Positions 34,795-47,700 of a stretch of 64,000 bases of DNA are shown in pieces. Position 1 is the first letter of the stretch. Every line of letters starts with the position of its first letter. The position numbers were made by a program, and so were the translations under genes. This DNA comes from Aplectana chamaeleonis (lineage: Eukaryota > Nematoda > Chromadorea > Rhabditida > Cosmocercidae). Below the pieces are notes generated by a model, which did not search any database, was not told the origin of the DNA, and worked only from the letters and a program-made list of their open reading frames with translations. The DNA is taken from positions 62,001 through 126,000 of the forward strand of contig JAPDOI010000372.1 of the NCBI GenBank assembly GCA_029168955.1. Direction: 5' to 3'.

Positions 34795-35525
34795 AAAAAA
34801 CATTGTGTAACATTGAAAACGGTGAGTTTTCCGCCACACACAAGTATCATAAAGATTTCCAGAGGCCCTTCTATATTTTCACGCAGGTGAATAGCAAAGA
34901 AAGTAACAGAAAGAGATTTTTTCCTCAGTTATTTCTATTTTTTGTGATTTTTCATTTTTCCTCACTATTCCTGCCTGTAGCTTTGGGGAAGACTTCAGTT
35001 GTATTGATAGTGTGGTGAGGGTGGAAAACTTACCGTTTCTCAGCCTTTCCGATGCTTTTCGTCAAAATTCAAGAAAAATCTTAACAGATTGCCGTTGATT
35101 ATGGCGCAACATACATACAGCATGCTTAGTGGAAATACGCAACCGCACAACCACCTTTTTACGTTTCCGTGGACTGCACTTTGGATTCCTTATGCGCAAT
35201 CACATAGTAAGGAATATAAAAAACGGAGCGATTTGCGCCGACGGTAAACAACATTTGTATCTTTTTTAAATCGCCACTTTTTTCAGATATCCATTTTTTT
35301 CGGACTGTTCCTCTCCTCTAAACTGGCCAAAAATAACTTCCTTCATGCATTTTTTCCAGCTGTGCTCAGCTGTGTAGTGAAAAAGCAGAAGATTTTTTTC
35401 AGGGGTTGTGCCTAAAAAGATCCTGAGGAAAGAGTGGTGAGTATTCTCAACACCCCATACTAAGCGTTGCGCTCCCAGCCCCGTCCGAGTGCCATATCCC
35501 CACGAAGTTTCTCGACAAGTGCCAC
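34795..35525. other. No recognisable feature
   Basis: AT-rich unique sequence without exon or repeat signals. Confidence 0.4.
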
Positions 35526-35527
35526 AA

Positions 35528-35922
35528 GGCGCTATTCATACTCATGGACGCTTGCGCGTCATGCGCGGGCGTGACCTTGGGGTATGAATACATTCTACGC
35601 ACGTCACGCTCTCGCGATGGCTATGAATATCCCAGGGACGACGCCATGGCGGAGCGGAATCGAGTGAGCCTTAACCTTTCCAAGCGAGCAAATTGTCAAC
35701 ACGCGTTCACCACCATGGTAGCAAAGTGTAGAACTGGAATTTTCAATTATTAAACGGAACGAGAATTATGGCGTATTAATTATGAAAATGATGAAAAAGT
35801 CGTTGCGGCCGTCGTCGCCATGACAGAGCGGGAGTCAGGCGCGGGCGTGGCGTGAGGTCATTCATACTTCGCGTCACGCGCACGATGCGCTAGCGTAGAG
35901 GAGTATGGATAGCGTCTAACGT
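35528..35922. mobile_element. Foldback with CTATTCATACTC ends
   Basis: GCGCTATTCATACTC, GCGCGTCATGCGCG and GTATGAATAC on the left pair loosely with GTCATTCATACTTCGCG and GAGTATGGATAGCGTC on the right. It is GC-rich relative to its flanks and related in its ends to 23580-23626. Confidence 0.6.
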
Positions 35923-35929
35923 GACTTCT

Positions 35930-36455
35930 GTTCGCAGCGGTCACCGTCAAACACGACGGTTGTAAGCTATCTGTTAGTAAAAACTATTTAGTTAGCTAGA
36001 TTACGCAGAAATTAATACATAAATCTTGATCATAGAATTTTTTTCGGCAAGGCTCCTTTCTCTAAAGAAAACTGTATCCCAATTGACGTTAGAGTCGTGT
36101 TTTAGAAAATGTTTAAACGATACTCCCATGTTCCAACAGAACAGTTTTTTTTTCATGGTTTCCAATGTATATCTACAGTTTTGGAAACAACTCTCACATC
36201 ACGAGTTGGTGAACGAAGCTGGAAAAGATGTGCCCGTGATCGGCCGCGAACGGGAAGTAATGTGTAACGTCTGAACGACCCTCTACACTCTTTTTCTAAT
36301 GCTGACAAGTTTCTCTGTCCTAGAAGCTTGTGGGTTTGATGACGAAAAAGTTGTCGGGGCAACTTTTTAGTGATTGCGCCTGAGCGAAGCTGAACCTATT
36401 CAAAACCTCTCGTTGAGATCGGAACAAAGGTGAATGTGATTCTGCGAGGTCTGAG
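35930..36455. other. No recognisable feature
   Basis: Short frames only; nothing supported. Confidence 0.4.
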
Positions 36456-36458
36456 TTA

Positions 36459-36697
36459 CCCTCTGGTTCCGGGCCTGATTTAGTTTCTGCAATTGCGAAC
36501 TTGCGTCGTGGGGTGCGACGCATCGCTTTCGTACGAGCTGAGAAAGAAGTGAGAGTGAGAATCAAGGAAAAAGCAAGGAAAATCCAGCATGATTAGCTGA
36601 TGAGGGGCGGGCGCGTAAGCTTGTGCGAAAGCGATGTGTCGCGCTCCCACGAGGCAAGTCTGCAATTGCACACACTAAATCAGGCCCAACCAGAGGG
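36459..36697. mobile_element. 239-bp TA-flanked palindromic MITE
   Basis: CCCTCTGGTT, GGGCCTGATTTAGT and GCAATTGC are mirrored by GCAATTGCACACACTAAATC, AGGCCC and CCAGAGGG. TA flanks both sides (36457-36458, 36698-36699). Confidence 0.88.
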
Positions 36698-36899
36698 TAC
36701 ACGGTCAGTTCAACAAGAGTCTTTCCAGATGCCACGCGTTTTCTATTGTCATTCAATCGGATATATGGTGTTTTCGTTCAATAAAAATTAAATCAAAATT
36801 TTATCTTTTTGAGCTTTTTCCTTCTCAGTGACCTTCCTGGAGACAAATTTCGCCCTAGGCGTAGTCAGTGAAGGAGAGTATTGCCTCAATTATACACGC

Positions 36900-37355
36900 T
36901 ACCGCTGCAATCCAAGGGAAAAAATGGGCGAAATTGGACAAAAGTAGACATCTAAAGCGTCTTTCTACCACAACTCGTCTCAAAATGCTCTAATTTCAAT
37001 TTTGAAAAGGCCCAAATGTTCGTCGTGTCACAACCTATCTAACTTCATGAAATAATTTCGGAATTTTTTAAAGGAAACACCTTTTTAAGGTGGAGATATT
37101 TATGAGTTTGATAATGCTCTCACAAGATGACCACCCCGTTCGATCAAACCGTAGCAAAATAGCATGGTCAAAATGAAAATCTATTTCACTTTGAAAAATA
37201 AACGTTGTCCTGAAATTCGCAGCTTTTCTACACGATTGATTGGATCGCGACATGCTGAATATTTCGGCGCTTTCACAAGTCAAAACGGAGAACTTTGAAG
37301 CGATTTGTGGTAGAAACACGCTTTAGTTGCCCACTTTGGCGATTTCGCCCCTTTT
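36900..37355. mobile_element. AAAGCGTCTTTC palindromic element, full copy
   Basis: The left arm (GGCGAAATTGG, CTAAAGCGTCTTTCTACC, ACAACTCGTCTCAAA) is mirrored by GGTAGAAACACGCTTTAG, TTGCCCACTTTGG and GGCGATTTCGCC. Partial copies lie at 27225-27375 and 31540-31745. Confidence 0.75.
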
Positions 37356-37359
37356 TTCT

Positions 37360-38390
37360 CTTGGAGGCAGTAGAGGATGTGCATAAATGCTAACAAGAAA
37401 TATTGAGATTCGATCCCACCACCTAGCTGATCAAACATTTGCTCGCTTTCAAAAGAAGTTCGTCAAGATGGTTTCAAGGATTGGCCCAAATTGGTGGTTC
37501 TACAAATGTTTCGCACTGCACCTTCTGCTCCCAAGGCTGCTCTCGGCAAAATGCAGACACTCCAAACAAATTTGGACTAGATTGATCTCGCTAGAACTAC
37601 TGACTCCCAACTTTGGAATAAGTGTCCACGCGTTCTGAATTTCCTCAGAGAGATAAACTGCATGTCTACATTTGCAGTAAACCGTATTTTTTGTAGTTTT
37701 TTTACACTTATCTCACAGTCTAATTTTGGAGACTGAGGACTACAGTATCTATAGATTGAGAGTAATGAAAAACAGAGATACATGTTTCCATATCCCTAAT
37801 CGTAATATATTTGCATCTTTCTTCTAGGGACATTGCTAATAAAATTGAGTCAGCGGCATCAGACCAATGAGAAACAACGATCGACGGTGACATTTGCATG
37901 CCTGCGTTCCACAAGTAGCAATTAATAGGAACATTCCCAACGTTCGAAAAGTTCAACAACCACCGTTTTAAGCAATCTTTTAGATCTCCCCGAGCGAAAA
38001 TTTACGGCTTTGGGGAGAAGTCTATTTAGTTGTGTCGAAGGTTTTCAACCATCCGAATTTCCTTTTTTCAAAACTTTCAGAGTTGGGTGTTCGGCCCAGT
38101 TTGGTATACCGTTCGAGATCGCGAATTATTTTCTATCCAACGGTTTTCTAACCGTTTCAAGAAAAATCTTCTGACTCTTCAGGTACACTCATTCTGAAAA
38201 TCGATGGAAGTCTTCGTTACTGAGCATCCTACAGTGCTCCTATTCACTTGGAAGCAGTCCGAAAAAGTCGCTGCAGCTGACAGGACATTGGAACATTCTA
38301 AAGACTAGTGATATTCGCGTTAGCCTTGTAAATAGGTTCGTGGCTTGAGTTCGATGCATGCAACTTTTTATCGAAGACTTTGAAATCAGA
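37360..38390. other. No recognisable feature
   Basis: About 1 kb of unique AT-rich sequence; nothing supported. Confidence 0.4.
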
Positions 38391-38394
38391 TACA

Positions 38395-38925
38395 GGATCA
38401 AATTGCCGTTTTGTGCCGAAGTTCTATAAGAGCACTTTGTTTTTTAAGGAAATAGTTTTTGCAACCGTTTAAAAAACCTCGCGCGCGGTAGCAAATGCGA
38501 AACTTGAGCAGTATTTCTACAAGTAATGGAAGAGCAATCTGTATGCTTTCTTCATAAATTAGGTACAGGTGGGGGAATCTCAAGGTTCGTTTAGATTGAA
38601 TTTTTGAAATCCTTCATTTATGAGTCCGGGGATTTCGCAACAAAACTCTGGCTTTTCAGGTAGTTCTCAAGCGTCTTTAATTGAGGGTTTCTAAAATTCA
38701 ACCTGAACAAACCTTGAGATACTCTCACCTGCACTTAATTTTTGAAGTAAGCATACTAATTGCTCTTCCATAATTGTACAAATACTGCTCAAAGTTTCGC
38801 CGCATTCGTAGCGCGCGACGTTTTTTGAAAAACGATTGCAAACACTATTTCCTTCAAAACGAAGTTCTCTGAGGGAACTTCGGCACACAAGTCTCACAGT
38901 TTGGTAGCAATTTGATCTGTGAATA
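38395..38925. mobile_element. 530-bp foldback with a possible coding arm
   Basis: The left arm 38395-38612 and the complement of 38690-38925 are collinear (GTGCCGAAGTTC, AAGGAAATAGT, GAGCAGTATTT, GGAAGAGCAAT, ATCTCAAGGTT). The right arm, read on the minus strand, keeps an open frame of 68 residues with EEQLVCLLQKLSAGE; the left arm has stops. The open arm may be a coding remnant, but I do not recognise it. Confidence 0.8.
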
Positions 38926-38929
38926 TGAT

Positions 38930-39425
38930 AGCGTTTTCAGAATTCAAAAAAGTCTTTATTCAACAAAGTTACATGCATCGGACGCTTTTTTGCCAAGTTT
39001 GCCAGATGCTCCCCGTTTTTACAAAACTTAGCGCGGGTATTGTAATAGCAGTCGCGAAGGAGGAATTTGCAACTTCGGCTTTTTTTTGTTTTATCCAGCC
39101 AGATTCAGCCGGCAAACTTCCAAGTTGCGTAATGTGGGCAAGTCAGTGGCCGCGCAAAATTATATTTTAAAATTTTCAAAAGTTTCAAATTTTCAATTTT
39201 TTTCTCAAAAGCTCAGCTATTAATATTTCTATACTTTCCTTCAGAAAAGAACAATAATAGGTAGTATAAATAATTTCGGGTAGTGTCTCAACCATCATGC
39301 TTAACTTTGAAGTGTTACGATTGAAAGTTTGATAGTGCCGAAAAGTTCAAAGTTGCAAATTCGCAAAATCCGTAGAACAATAATCACGCTCCATCCCGGC
39401 TTACGCTGACGCTTTCTAGGGACTG
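38930..39425. other. No recognisable feature
   Basis: Nothing supported. Confidence 0.4.
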
Positions 39426-39429
39426 TTTC

Positions 39430-40560
39430 ACTCGCACCTCTGAAATCGGGAAATCCGTCTCTTGGTTAAGTTTGTGACCGTACATGAACGATCCGTGCCC
39501 GAAATTCTTTGAGTGCATCCTGGCATTACAAAAAAGGGTATTTCATGGCTCCGCAAAAAGGGAAGGGTACCCATCAGGAAACGTTTGGGATGCTCATAAT
39601 AAAAAATTCGGATACGGCTCACAGCTTTCGAATGGAGGTTATTTAGGGCGCTGAACGCGAATCTCTCGGTCCGTTTGTCGCTAAATACGGTTATTGTAGG
39701 CTACGGTGAGCATATTGCCTTTTAACTGATGCAACGTATCTTAGTATTTGAAAGTCGAGAAATGGACCTCAAGTTCGTGTTTGGCGTCCCAAAGAGCACC
39801 CAGAGAGAAATTTTGGGCCAGATCTGAGACTTCAACCAAACTACCGTATACCCACTGTTACATTCCGTAATCCACAAAAAAACCGATAAACGGACCACAT
39901 ATTTGTGTTAAGCAGGCAGAGTAACCTCTATGAAGAAGTTTTGAGAGTTTTATTGTAGCATTTAGAAAATCATCAAAAGTTGCGTTCGGCCCTTGGGAAC
40001 AGGTGTGAGCGGAATAGAAATATAAAAGCTCGGGGATTTAGTTTCGGGTTCTGACACGCAATTTGCTTTCTCGGTTTTCGAGAATCGGGTGCGAAAGACG
40101 TAAAAATGCGAACAAATGCGGTTTTCGGAACGCAAAACACAGGATTACGCTCATTCCTGAGTGGGAAACTCTGGGTCAAATCTTCCGAACTTTCTGCAGA
40201 GATGGAAAGTGGGCCTGAGATTTGTAATTAGCACTCGAAATAATCTCTGGAGAGAAGTTTTGAGCTAAATCGGAAAAATTTTTCTGAACACCCTAAATTT
40301 TACATTTCGTGTACCCCCTTCTCTTTGCAAAGCTATGAAAATGTATGCTAGTCGAAATCTCGTGTAGCTCCGAGGCGTTTCAAAAATTTTGAGCACGGAT
40401 TATTGATACATGGGACTTTGTCTACAGCATCCAGATCAAAGTTTTCTAAAACATCGGAGCGCAAGTAAAACAAGCCCTAGTAAGTCCTCAGAAAATTCTA
40501 TCCACTTCAGCCGCACTGTTGATTTGTCCCAAAGTTAATAAAAGCACTCGAAGAGGCTCA
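39430..40560. repeat. GGGTACCCATCAG / AACGGACC module, copy 2
   Basis: Shares GGGTACCCATCAGGAAA, CAAACTACCGTATACCC and repeated GG-ACCTCA-ATTCGTGTT phrases with 10825-11480. The phrase ATGGACCTCAAGTTCGTGTT recurs diverged within this block as AACGGACCACATATTTGTGTT. The block is a decayed tandem or dispersed repeat; no gene is seen. Confidence 0.5.
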
Positions 40561-40580
40561 GTACTAGAGATTTCTATTAA

Positions 40581-41061
40581 AGGCAGTGTTCACGATGAAA
40601 AGTGTGTTTCTGTTTCCACTAGAAATGGGTAGTGGAGAGGCACATCGTAACGTTGACGTCGAAAGAACGCATGAAAACGATCCAGGAAGAGCCCCAAAAG
40701 AGCCCGAAATTGAAACTTTGAGCGCAAGGCAAACCCCAAAAATGCCCGCCCTCTGACGTGAACAAATGAAAACTCTAGATCGTGAGATGAGCTATGTTTT
40801 CCGATCAATAGCCACGTTCTTCCCCTCATTCTCAACTTCTCTCTTTACTCAAGTCAGTTCGCATACATCGGTTGCAAATGGCGTAAGTTACAAGCCTTGG
40901 ACAATTCGTCCACCATGCTTCCCCAACTCAATCTTTGAGGGACCATAACTCCGTTCCAAGTTGGTCTTGTAAGATTACAGTGACATCATTGGAATCAGCA
41001 TGAGACCGCTTTCAAGACAGGTGGGAAAACAGAAAAATGATTTCTATCGTGAACACTGCCT
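40581..41061. mobile_element. TTAA-flanked MITE, subfamily 1, copy F
   Basis: TTAA at 40577-40580 and 41062-41065. The ends are AGGCAGTGTTCACGATG and its mirror. The interior closely matches copy A. Its right TTAA is also the left TTAA of the next element. Confidence 0.92.
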
Positions 41062-41065
41062 TTAA

Positions 41066-42392
41066 CCCATTCACGACCGCGTGTCCCACCGGTGGGACAC
41101 GCGTTGGCTACCACTTCGGACCGCGTGTCCCACCGGTGGGACACTGTTTTCAAAAATCGATTTCTCAACCGCAAGAAGGAATTTCTAACCCTTCCTGCTG
41201 TCAATGTTTTTACCTTTTCTAGAGTCGACTATAAACTTCGTGGTCCGCTGGCAGCTTCGCAACTACAATATATCTGACCCCCTGAGATGCAGCAAGGTCA
41301 AAACGCATTTATGAGTACAGATCGCATTTTTACAACCACTTAATGGCGATTTTTCGCCATTACTCGAAAAAACAATCCCTACTTATAGGAGTAATCAGAT
41401 CGTAAAGCTCTATTTAATAATTCACAGAAATATGATTACTGATATTGCTCACCGTTTCCGGGTAGAGAGTCGGCTTTCTTTTGCCCGTATGTTGTTCACA
41501 GAAATTTTTATGCAAAGTTCACCAATATTGTGATCACTAGGGCCTTTCTTGAAAGTCCTGCTTGGTAACTGTTGGTGTACCATCGTAGACTGGGCTCCAA
41601 CTTCTGTTGAAAACTACCTTGAGAGAAGCGGACGAGAAAAATGGGGGACGAGCCAGAGCAGAAAACGAGTGGAAACTTAAAAAAACGGTTATTACACTAA
41701 TCATTCCTAGTCAATTTGTACTATTTAAACTATTTCCTACGTCTGAATGTAAAAAACAAAAATGCTTTTCACAAGAAATCTCTTTGTAGAAGGCGCCGAA
41801 TCGGAGGGGTGAAGGGGTGGCCTAGAAAAAAAATGGCGAAGATCTAAAAAAAGTCATTTTCAACAGCATTACCAGTCAATATGAAAATCGAGGGGTATTT
41901 TCTACGTCTAAATGTCAAGAAGATTGCTAAAAATGTTTACTACAAAAAAAAACTCTCCTCAGTATGCGATAAACCGCAAGAGCGAGGGAGTAGCTAAAGC
42001 ACAATTAGTGCAAATCTGAAAAAAATATCATTTCACTAAGCATTTCCTGTCAATTGAAAAACAGAAAAATGGCTATTATGGTAATCTTCGATAATCAATG
42101 TTTCGAACCGCTAGAATTCATCAAACTCACGTGATTTGTGGATGGTCTTATCTACACAGTCAAAAATTTAGAAGGCCATTTCTCTGGAAGGAAAGAGTTA
42201 TGGAAGCCGAAACTTTGGCATCATGTTTTTGATGTCGAAAGTCGTACAATAAAACAAAAAACGAAAATCGATTCTTTGGTGGCGTGCCATTCGAGCAAAA
42301 GTGGCCCACCGGTGGAGACACTGTATACGGTGACCTGTGCACGCCCGGTCCGAACGTGCAGCCACCCAAAATTAGGCGTGGTCGTGAATGGG
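41066..42392. mobile_element. piggyBac-like non-autonomous element, 1.33 kb
   Basis: CCCATTCACGACC after TTAA (41062-41065) is mirrored exactly by GGTCGTGAATGGG before TTAA (42393-42396). CCC-type ends in TTAA are the piggyBac signature. Subterminal palindromes GTGTCCCACCGGTGGGACAC occur twice at 41079-41145, and a decayed form (GGCCCACCGGTGGAGACAC) lies near the right end. No transposase is recognisable. Confidence 0.9.
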
Positions 42393-42409
42393 TTAAACAG
42401 GTTTTAGCA

Positions 42410-42548
42410 GCAGTTGCGATTATCGCTAGGAGGGAGGTCGTAAAAGGCCCAGAGGCACCAGAGGGAGAGGTACGTTGTGCTGATAGGTACGCAAAAAACG
42501 CTTCCGCTTGCAACCAAAGTAACCCTCAGTGCCCACTTTGGAAAAGAA
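42410..42548 (+). other. Open frame continuing past the piggyBac-like element
   Basis: A frame of 131 residues (42284-42679) crosses the right end of the element and gives text such as RCADRYAKNASACNQSN. It has no known domain and runs into the following inverted repeat, so I do not call a gene. Confidence 0.25.
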
Positions 42549-42549
42549 A

Positions 42550-42915
42550 TCTAGACACGCGAAATCGAGCTTTAAAAAAAGACTGCTCCCATAATCCATT
42601 CGCAACTAAATATTTCGGCTATTTTTTGACTTCAGACCCCCATATTCGAGCTGGAGTAGTTTTTGAACCCTTCATTTAAAAATCAACTCACTCTGGTCCT
42701 ATCCGGAATTTCAATTTTGGCGAATTTTATTACCGTGTTCAGATAGTGAAACAAAATTTTCAAATAAAACCCAAAGTGAGTCGATTTTTAGAAGGGGTTC
42801 AGAAGAAACTAGTCCAGCTTGGAAGATGAGGGCCTAGTGATGAAAACTGGCCCAAATATTTGGCTGCGATTGGATTCTGGGAGCCGATGAATTTTTACAG
42901 CTAATCCACTTCTGA
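42550..42915. mobile_element. Inverted-repeat element of about 365 bp
   Basis: CGAGCTGGAGTAG, GAACCCTTC-TTAAAAATC and AACTCACTCTGG are mirrored by CCAAAGTGAGTCGATTTTT, GGGGTTC and CTAGTCCAGCTTGG. Outer parts (CTAAATATTT, GGATT) also align. Confidence 0.7.
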
Positions 42916-43027
42916 GCCTGAATGAATTATGGACACGACAATGTGGAGGTGGAGGGGGGTTGTAATATACTCACACATTTGGGGGGAAGTCTCCTGAGGA
43001 CAATAGACGTTTTTTGGTCGTTATCAC

Positions 43028-43088
43028 TCGATCGGGAAAGGAGCGAGACGTTCCCCCGGAGGGGACGTCTCCGCTCCTTTCCCTCGAA
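43028..43088. repeat. Hairpin GGGAAAGGAGCG/CGCTCCTTTCCC
   Basis: GGGAAAGGAGCG and AGACGT lead into a short loop and are mirrored by ACGTCT and CGCTCCTTTCCC. Confidence 0.8.
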
Positions 43089-43439
43089 TTATGCACAACG
43101 ATAAGGCGTTCGAAACAGTCAACTCGGGGGAGAACAAAGGGAAGTACGCTTCACGGTTGTTCCCATGGCCTCCCGGAACATGATGAACGCGAAAACAAAG
43201 CCGCAGCGTATAGCGGTGATGCAGACGGGCTTAGTCGCGAGGTGGTCTCGCACTGCGCAAATTGGGGTAGATCTGCCACTCAGGGACTACGTAAGGCATC
43301 TCTGTCTGGTTTTCAGAGGAGCCTAAAAAGCTTCTCTATAACCATTAGTCAGAGATGAATATTTTTGGACCGATAGCAGTTTTTCAGGAGCAGGAGACTC
43401 GAAAACAGCGGGTTCTAGCAAGCTTAATTTTTGATCAAT

Positions 43440-43645
43440 CATTCAACAATGGGAAAATCAGCAGTCGGAAGGTCGCGGGAAGACCTGCAGTCGGGAGAAC
43501 AAGAGAACTCCTGCTGTGGGAACTTCCCCATTACTCATGCTGTCGAGACGTCCCCTTCGCCTACCCTAATTCGGGGGAAGTTCCCCAGTTGTTTCGAGGG
43601 AAGTTCTGCTGTCGTTCTCGGAAACTTCCCCACGAATGTCTGAGT
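43440..43645 (+). repeat. GGGAAGTTCC-rich degenerate repeat
   Basis: GGGAACTTCCCC, GGGGAAGTTCCCC, GGGAAGTTCTGCTGTCG and GGAAACTTCCCC recur about every 25 to 35 bp, sometimes with CAGTCGGGAG. It looks like a small decayed minisatellite. Confidence 0.55.
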
Positions 43646-43649
43646 GCAG

Positions 43650-44737
43650 AGATCCTGAAGGGGGGGTTGTAACTTCTTGGACATTATCGCAACTTCGTGC
43701 TGAACCCTGCTACTGAAATCTCGGTTTATAATTTGAGACCCACTATATTTTTATTTTCGAAGTGGAGCATCAGACAGAAAACATGTTGCGCTCTCAAACG
43801 GTGCCATGAACTTGGCCAGAGGATTAAAGCTTAATATTTTAAAGACTAGCAATCTTGAATGGCTCGAAACTCCGCATTGAAGAAATAGATTTCGAACTCC
43901 GGGGAAACACCGCCTTCGGAAAAATCCACATCTGCAAATGTTCGAACCGATCAGAAAAATTCGGAAATCACTTTTTTATTGCTGAAAAGTGACTCGAATG
44001 GGAAGCCAGAGAACTATTTTTGAGAAACAGTGGTTTGTTCAATATCCGATAACTTTCAAGTATTCAGTTGAATTATTTTTTGGGTTTCCTGTCTTATTAG
44101 TTCTAAATTAAAGCCTTATATAATGATGAGAAAATCGAATCATCGAAATCAGGCAATCGGGATCGATTGATTGGAACCTGCTCCAGACTAAGGACGGACT
44201 ACCACTAAAAAGCTCTGCATGATCTAATCTTCATTCTCGTGTCACTGCTAAAATGATTTTTTTCGTGATATCGAACTCCTTTCTTTCCATCCTCAGGTCA
44301 CACCTACAGTAACAGAGCGTTACCATAATCCTTCACAATCAAAATTCAATTCAAAAAGGTGATAAATAGGAAGTTTTATAAGAATGTTTCAATTTGCCTT
44401 TTGCGAAATCGCTTCCGTTGACAGCGATCCTTTCCACTTTTTACCCGAAGCGATCGAATGTTCCTTGGGATTGCCCCATCAATTTCCCTGCGAAGGCTGC
44501 GAGCGGCCTTGCTCAATCTCGTCTGATGAGTTCTGTCTGCTTCAACTTGAGAAAGCGATCCACTAAGACCCTTATCTGGTCGGAGCGATCAGCCTTTATC
44601 TGTTACATGTGTATGTCGTGATTCCGATTCTTCGAACGTATTTTCTAGCGCAGCTTACCTCCAGCACGTAACCCGCCCATCGCAGGTATACATAAGCTGC
44701 GTCAACGCATAGCTAGTTCAGCCAACTGCCAAATCTC
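43650..44737. other. Upstream region of the proline-rich gene
   Basis: No other gene is supported. The last 100 bases before the start codon at 44738 presumably hold its promoter or trans-splice site, but no TATA box or spliced-leader acceptor can be fixed with confidence. Confidence 0.35.
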
Positions 44738-47700
44738 ATGGTCACGGTCAGTTCTTCGCTATATCTTATATCATTCATTGAACTTTCTTCTATTCCTTTT
44801 CACCCGTTTTCCAGTTACTCTTATTCTCACCGCTGGCCGCACCGGCTCTCGGTTGTATCGGTGGAGGTGGATCACAGTGCTGCCCGCCAAGTCAACCATC
44901 CTGTGGTGGAGCTCCACCTTGTGGAGGATCAGCTGGGGAAAATGAAATTTCGTTTGCTTTTTTCTCGCACACATACTTACCTTCATTCTGATAAGAGAGC
45001 GAAGTTTTGGTTTTTTCTGATGTTCAATTACCGGAGAGCATAAGACGCCTTCATATCTACTCACTTTCATCAGACCGTCCACGGTGCGAATGACTTTAAA
45101 GGTCACCTGCTTCCTAATTACTAGCGCTAATTCAGCAAGAATAAACCTTTAGGTTGATTTTATATCCTTTTTTTCTGCTACATTCTGGAACTCTACCTAC
45201 AATGTACTTTCTACCTCAATGTTTCCATATAGAATTTACTGAAAAATATGGGTTACTACAATTTACTATGAATAAGCGCCACCATATGAATACTGTCGAC
45301 AACAAAAATTACCGTAAATGTTGAGTGTAGGTGGGCAGAATTGGTTCGTTAAGCTGCATGAGAGGTGGGCGCGAAATTTTCGGAAAATGAAAGTTTTAAT
45401 CCCAAACCGCTTCGCATGGTGTTCAGCATCTGATAAAAAATTTCAATTTTCCTTTTTTTCATTTGTGATATTTCTTGAGAAACAAAAAACGAGATTGAAC
45501 AGTATCGCAGCAGGGAAAATTCAGTTCTGCTCGAGGCAGCACCGTAGAAGGAAGGCGGAGCAGTAACATTAAAAAAGGTTTTCTTCGCAAAACTGCTTGG
45601 AAACGAAACGATAAATGGGAGTTTTATCGGCTAATAAGCGAAAAATAATTTTAAAAAAATAGGGAGGCTGCCGCCAATCGGCGAAATCCTGACTTGCATA
45701 GACCAATGAAAGAACCTTGCTCAACAACTTCAGTTTACTATCGACTTTTGGCGAAAAAAAAACGGAAATTTGAAAGTTTGAAAATCACATGCCTGCCGCC
45801 AATTCCTCTACAATGCTTACCAATGATTCCAAAAACTTTGGAAAATGAACTCTTCTTCAGCGAAACTTTTTTCGAGACTCAAAACACACTAAAGACACAG
45901 CCGTCGCTATTTCACTCTGCGCTATTTGATGAAACAAAAAGAAAATGTCGGTATAATGATGCAAATCTGATATTCGTTAGGTGTTCTCGTGCATATGACC
46001 TGCTCTGCCTTCTGAGGTGGATCCCGCGGTCATCCCGCCGGGCGCCAGCAGCAGATGGACTGGTTGTAGACTTACTGGCGCCAAAAAACGCGTCGCTTAT
46101 GCACCTTCCGATGTCGTAAACGCTGCAAAACCCTCTACGCTTATTGTGTTAGCTACGACCGTTACCTAATGGTTGTTTTGCTAGCCGATTAGCGGGATAA
46201 CAGTGTCAAGATACATGCACAGCAACATAATAGGCCGTGCAGCAACCTGTACTATGTCGAGGAAAACTGTCGAGGTATGAGTAAAACTGGTTTAGCTGTT
46301 CCCAGCTTCAGTGAACACTTGTGAGTATGATATTGACATCTTGCGCTTCTAACAACTTTTCTCATTACAATGGCTCTGAATGTTAGTCCCACATGGATCA
46401 CTCTGTGCATCTGACCGCGCAATTTGCTGCTTTCGCAGAAAGAGTAACTGCCCCTATATGAACCAATGTTAGCAGTCCAATGTTGAGAACGATTTCGGAA
46501 GCTGAGGGATCCTTTGGTGCAAAATTAAAGTGTCTTTTTCTGAGGTATTTCAAAAGCGCGTTTTCGTTACCAGTTGATGCTTTGAGCACCATCTCTATAA
46601 ATAACAAGGATCCACGCTCACAGAGTTTTTCTGATCGTGCGTTGGGAGGCACAACCGATTTTTTGTGTTCACTTCAAGCAAATTATTCAATCGTTGACAA
46701 GGTTCGGGATTATAAAGTTGTCTCTACATAAGGTTATAGCCGCCTGAAAATGGCTATGGGTCAGAAGAGGCGGAGCCCTGGGTCGATCATTTAACAAGTA
46801 TTTTAATCACGCAGCAGTTGAAAAAAAATCTCCAAGAGCATTGAAGCAGTTATTGCGTGATACTAATGTCAGATGGGGGAGAACCACGAAATTTATTCTG
46901 TCACGAATTTGCTCTCTCAAATGCACTTTCCATACTTTATGTTTTGGGCTCTGCATTCAAAAACTATTTTTTCTCGTTACAAATTGAGCTTTCTGCGTAG
47001 CCACTTCGCCATTTTCGTTTGCACAGAAAGAAGATTTTAATAAAATTTTTCCTGTGTGGACGACGCTAGAGAAGTTGAAGCGTGCTTTGGGTGGGTAAAC
47101 AAAACGGTTTTTCTTGCAAACTATTAGGTGCAAACTGGTAGCCCTCAAAATAGACATTTTAGCTTTTTACCCAGCTATTTCTTGGACGCTGGCTACCCTC
47201 TGAACCTTTTTAACACATTTTCACTTAGGCCAGCAGCCCGCAAACATTTTTCCGGATACTGATTTATACAGGATTATTCAGAAACACAAACTATCTACTC
47301 TGTTTCTTCCATTTTGTTGTTTGAGGCAACATACGGCTCTGGTTTTTTTAATAGTTAGGGGTAGTTGCTTCTTTTGAGAAGCCGGTGCTTGTGAGTGATT
47401 TTCCATTAAAATAACGGCATTGGTCTTCATCTTGTCATTCACCACCCATGTAAGCGAATGGCCAACTGTGGGTATCCCTCTTTCTACTCCACTTAGTTTC
47501 AACGGCGAGCATTGCTTATAATGAATGGTCCTGAACCCAGCTGAGCCCGGTTTCTTGGAATGATGCCATCGACGGAGCGCCGCGATCACTTTCTTTATGA
47601 TTCAGCGCTATCCAGCTGTGAAAACTCGTCTGCGCCGCCCCGTACGTCATGAAACATGCGCTAACGGCGACAGGTAACAGGCAAGTTCGGCGCTCTTTGG

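Noticed and set aside
43014..43358. 114-residue plus-strand ORF
   Set aside because: It starts in a hairpin repeat and has no domain, splice sites or balanced coding signal that I can recognise.
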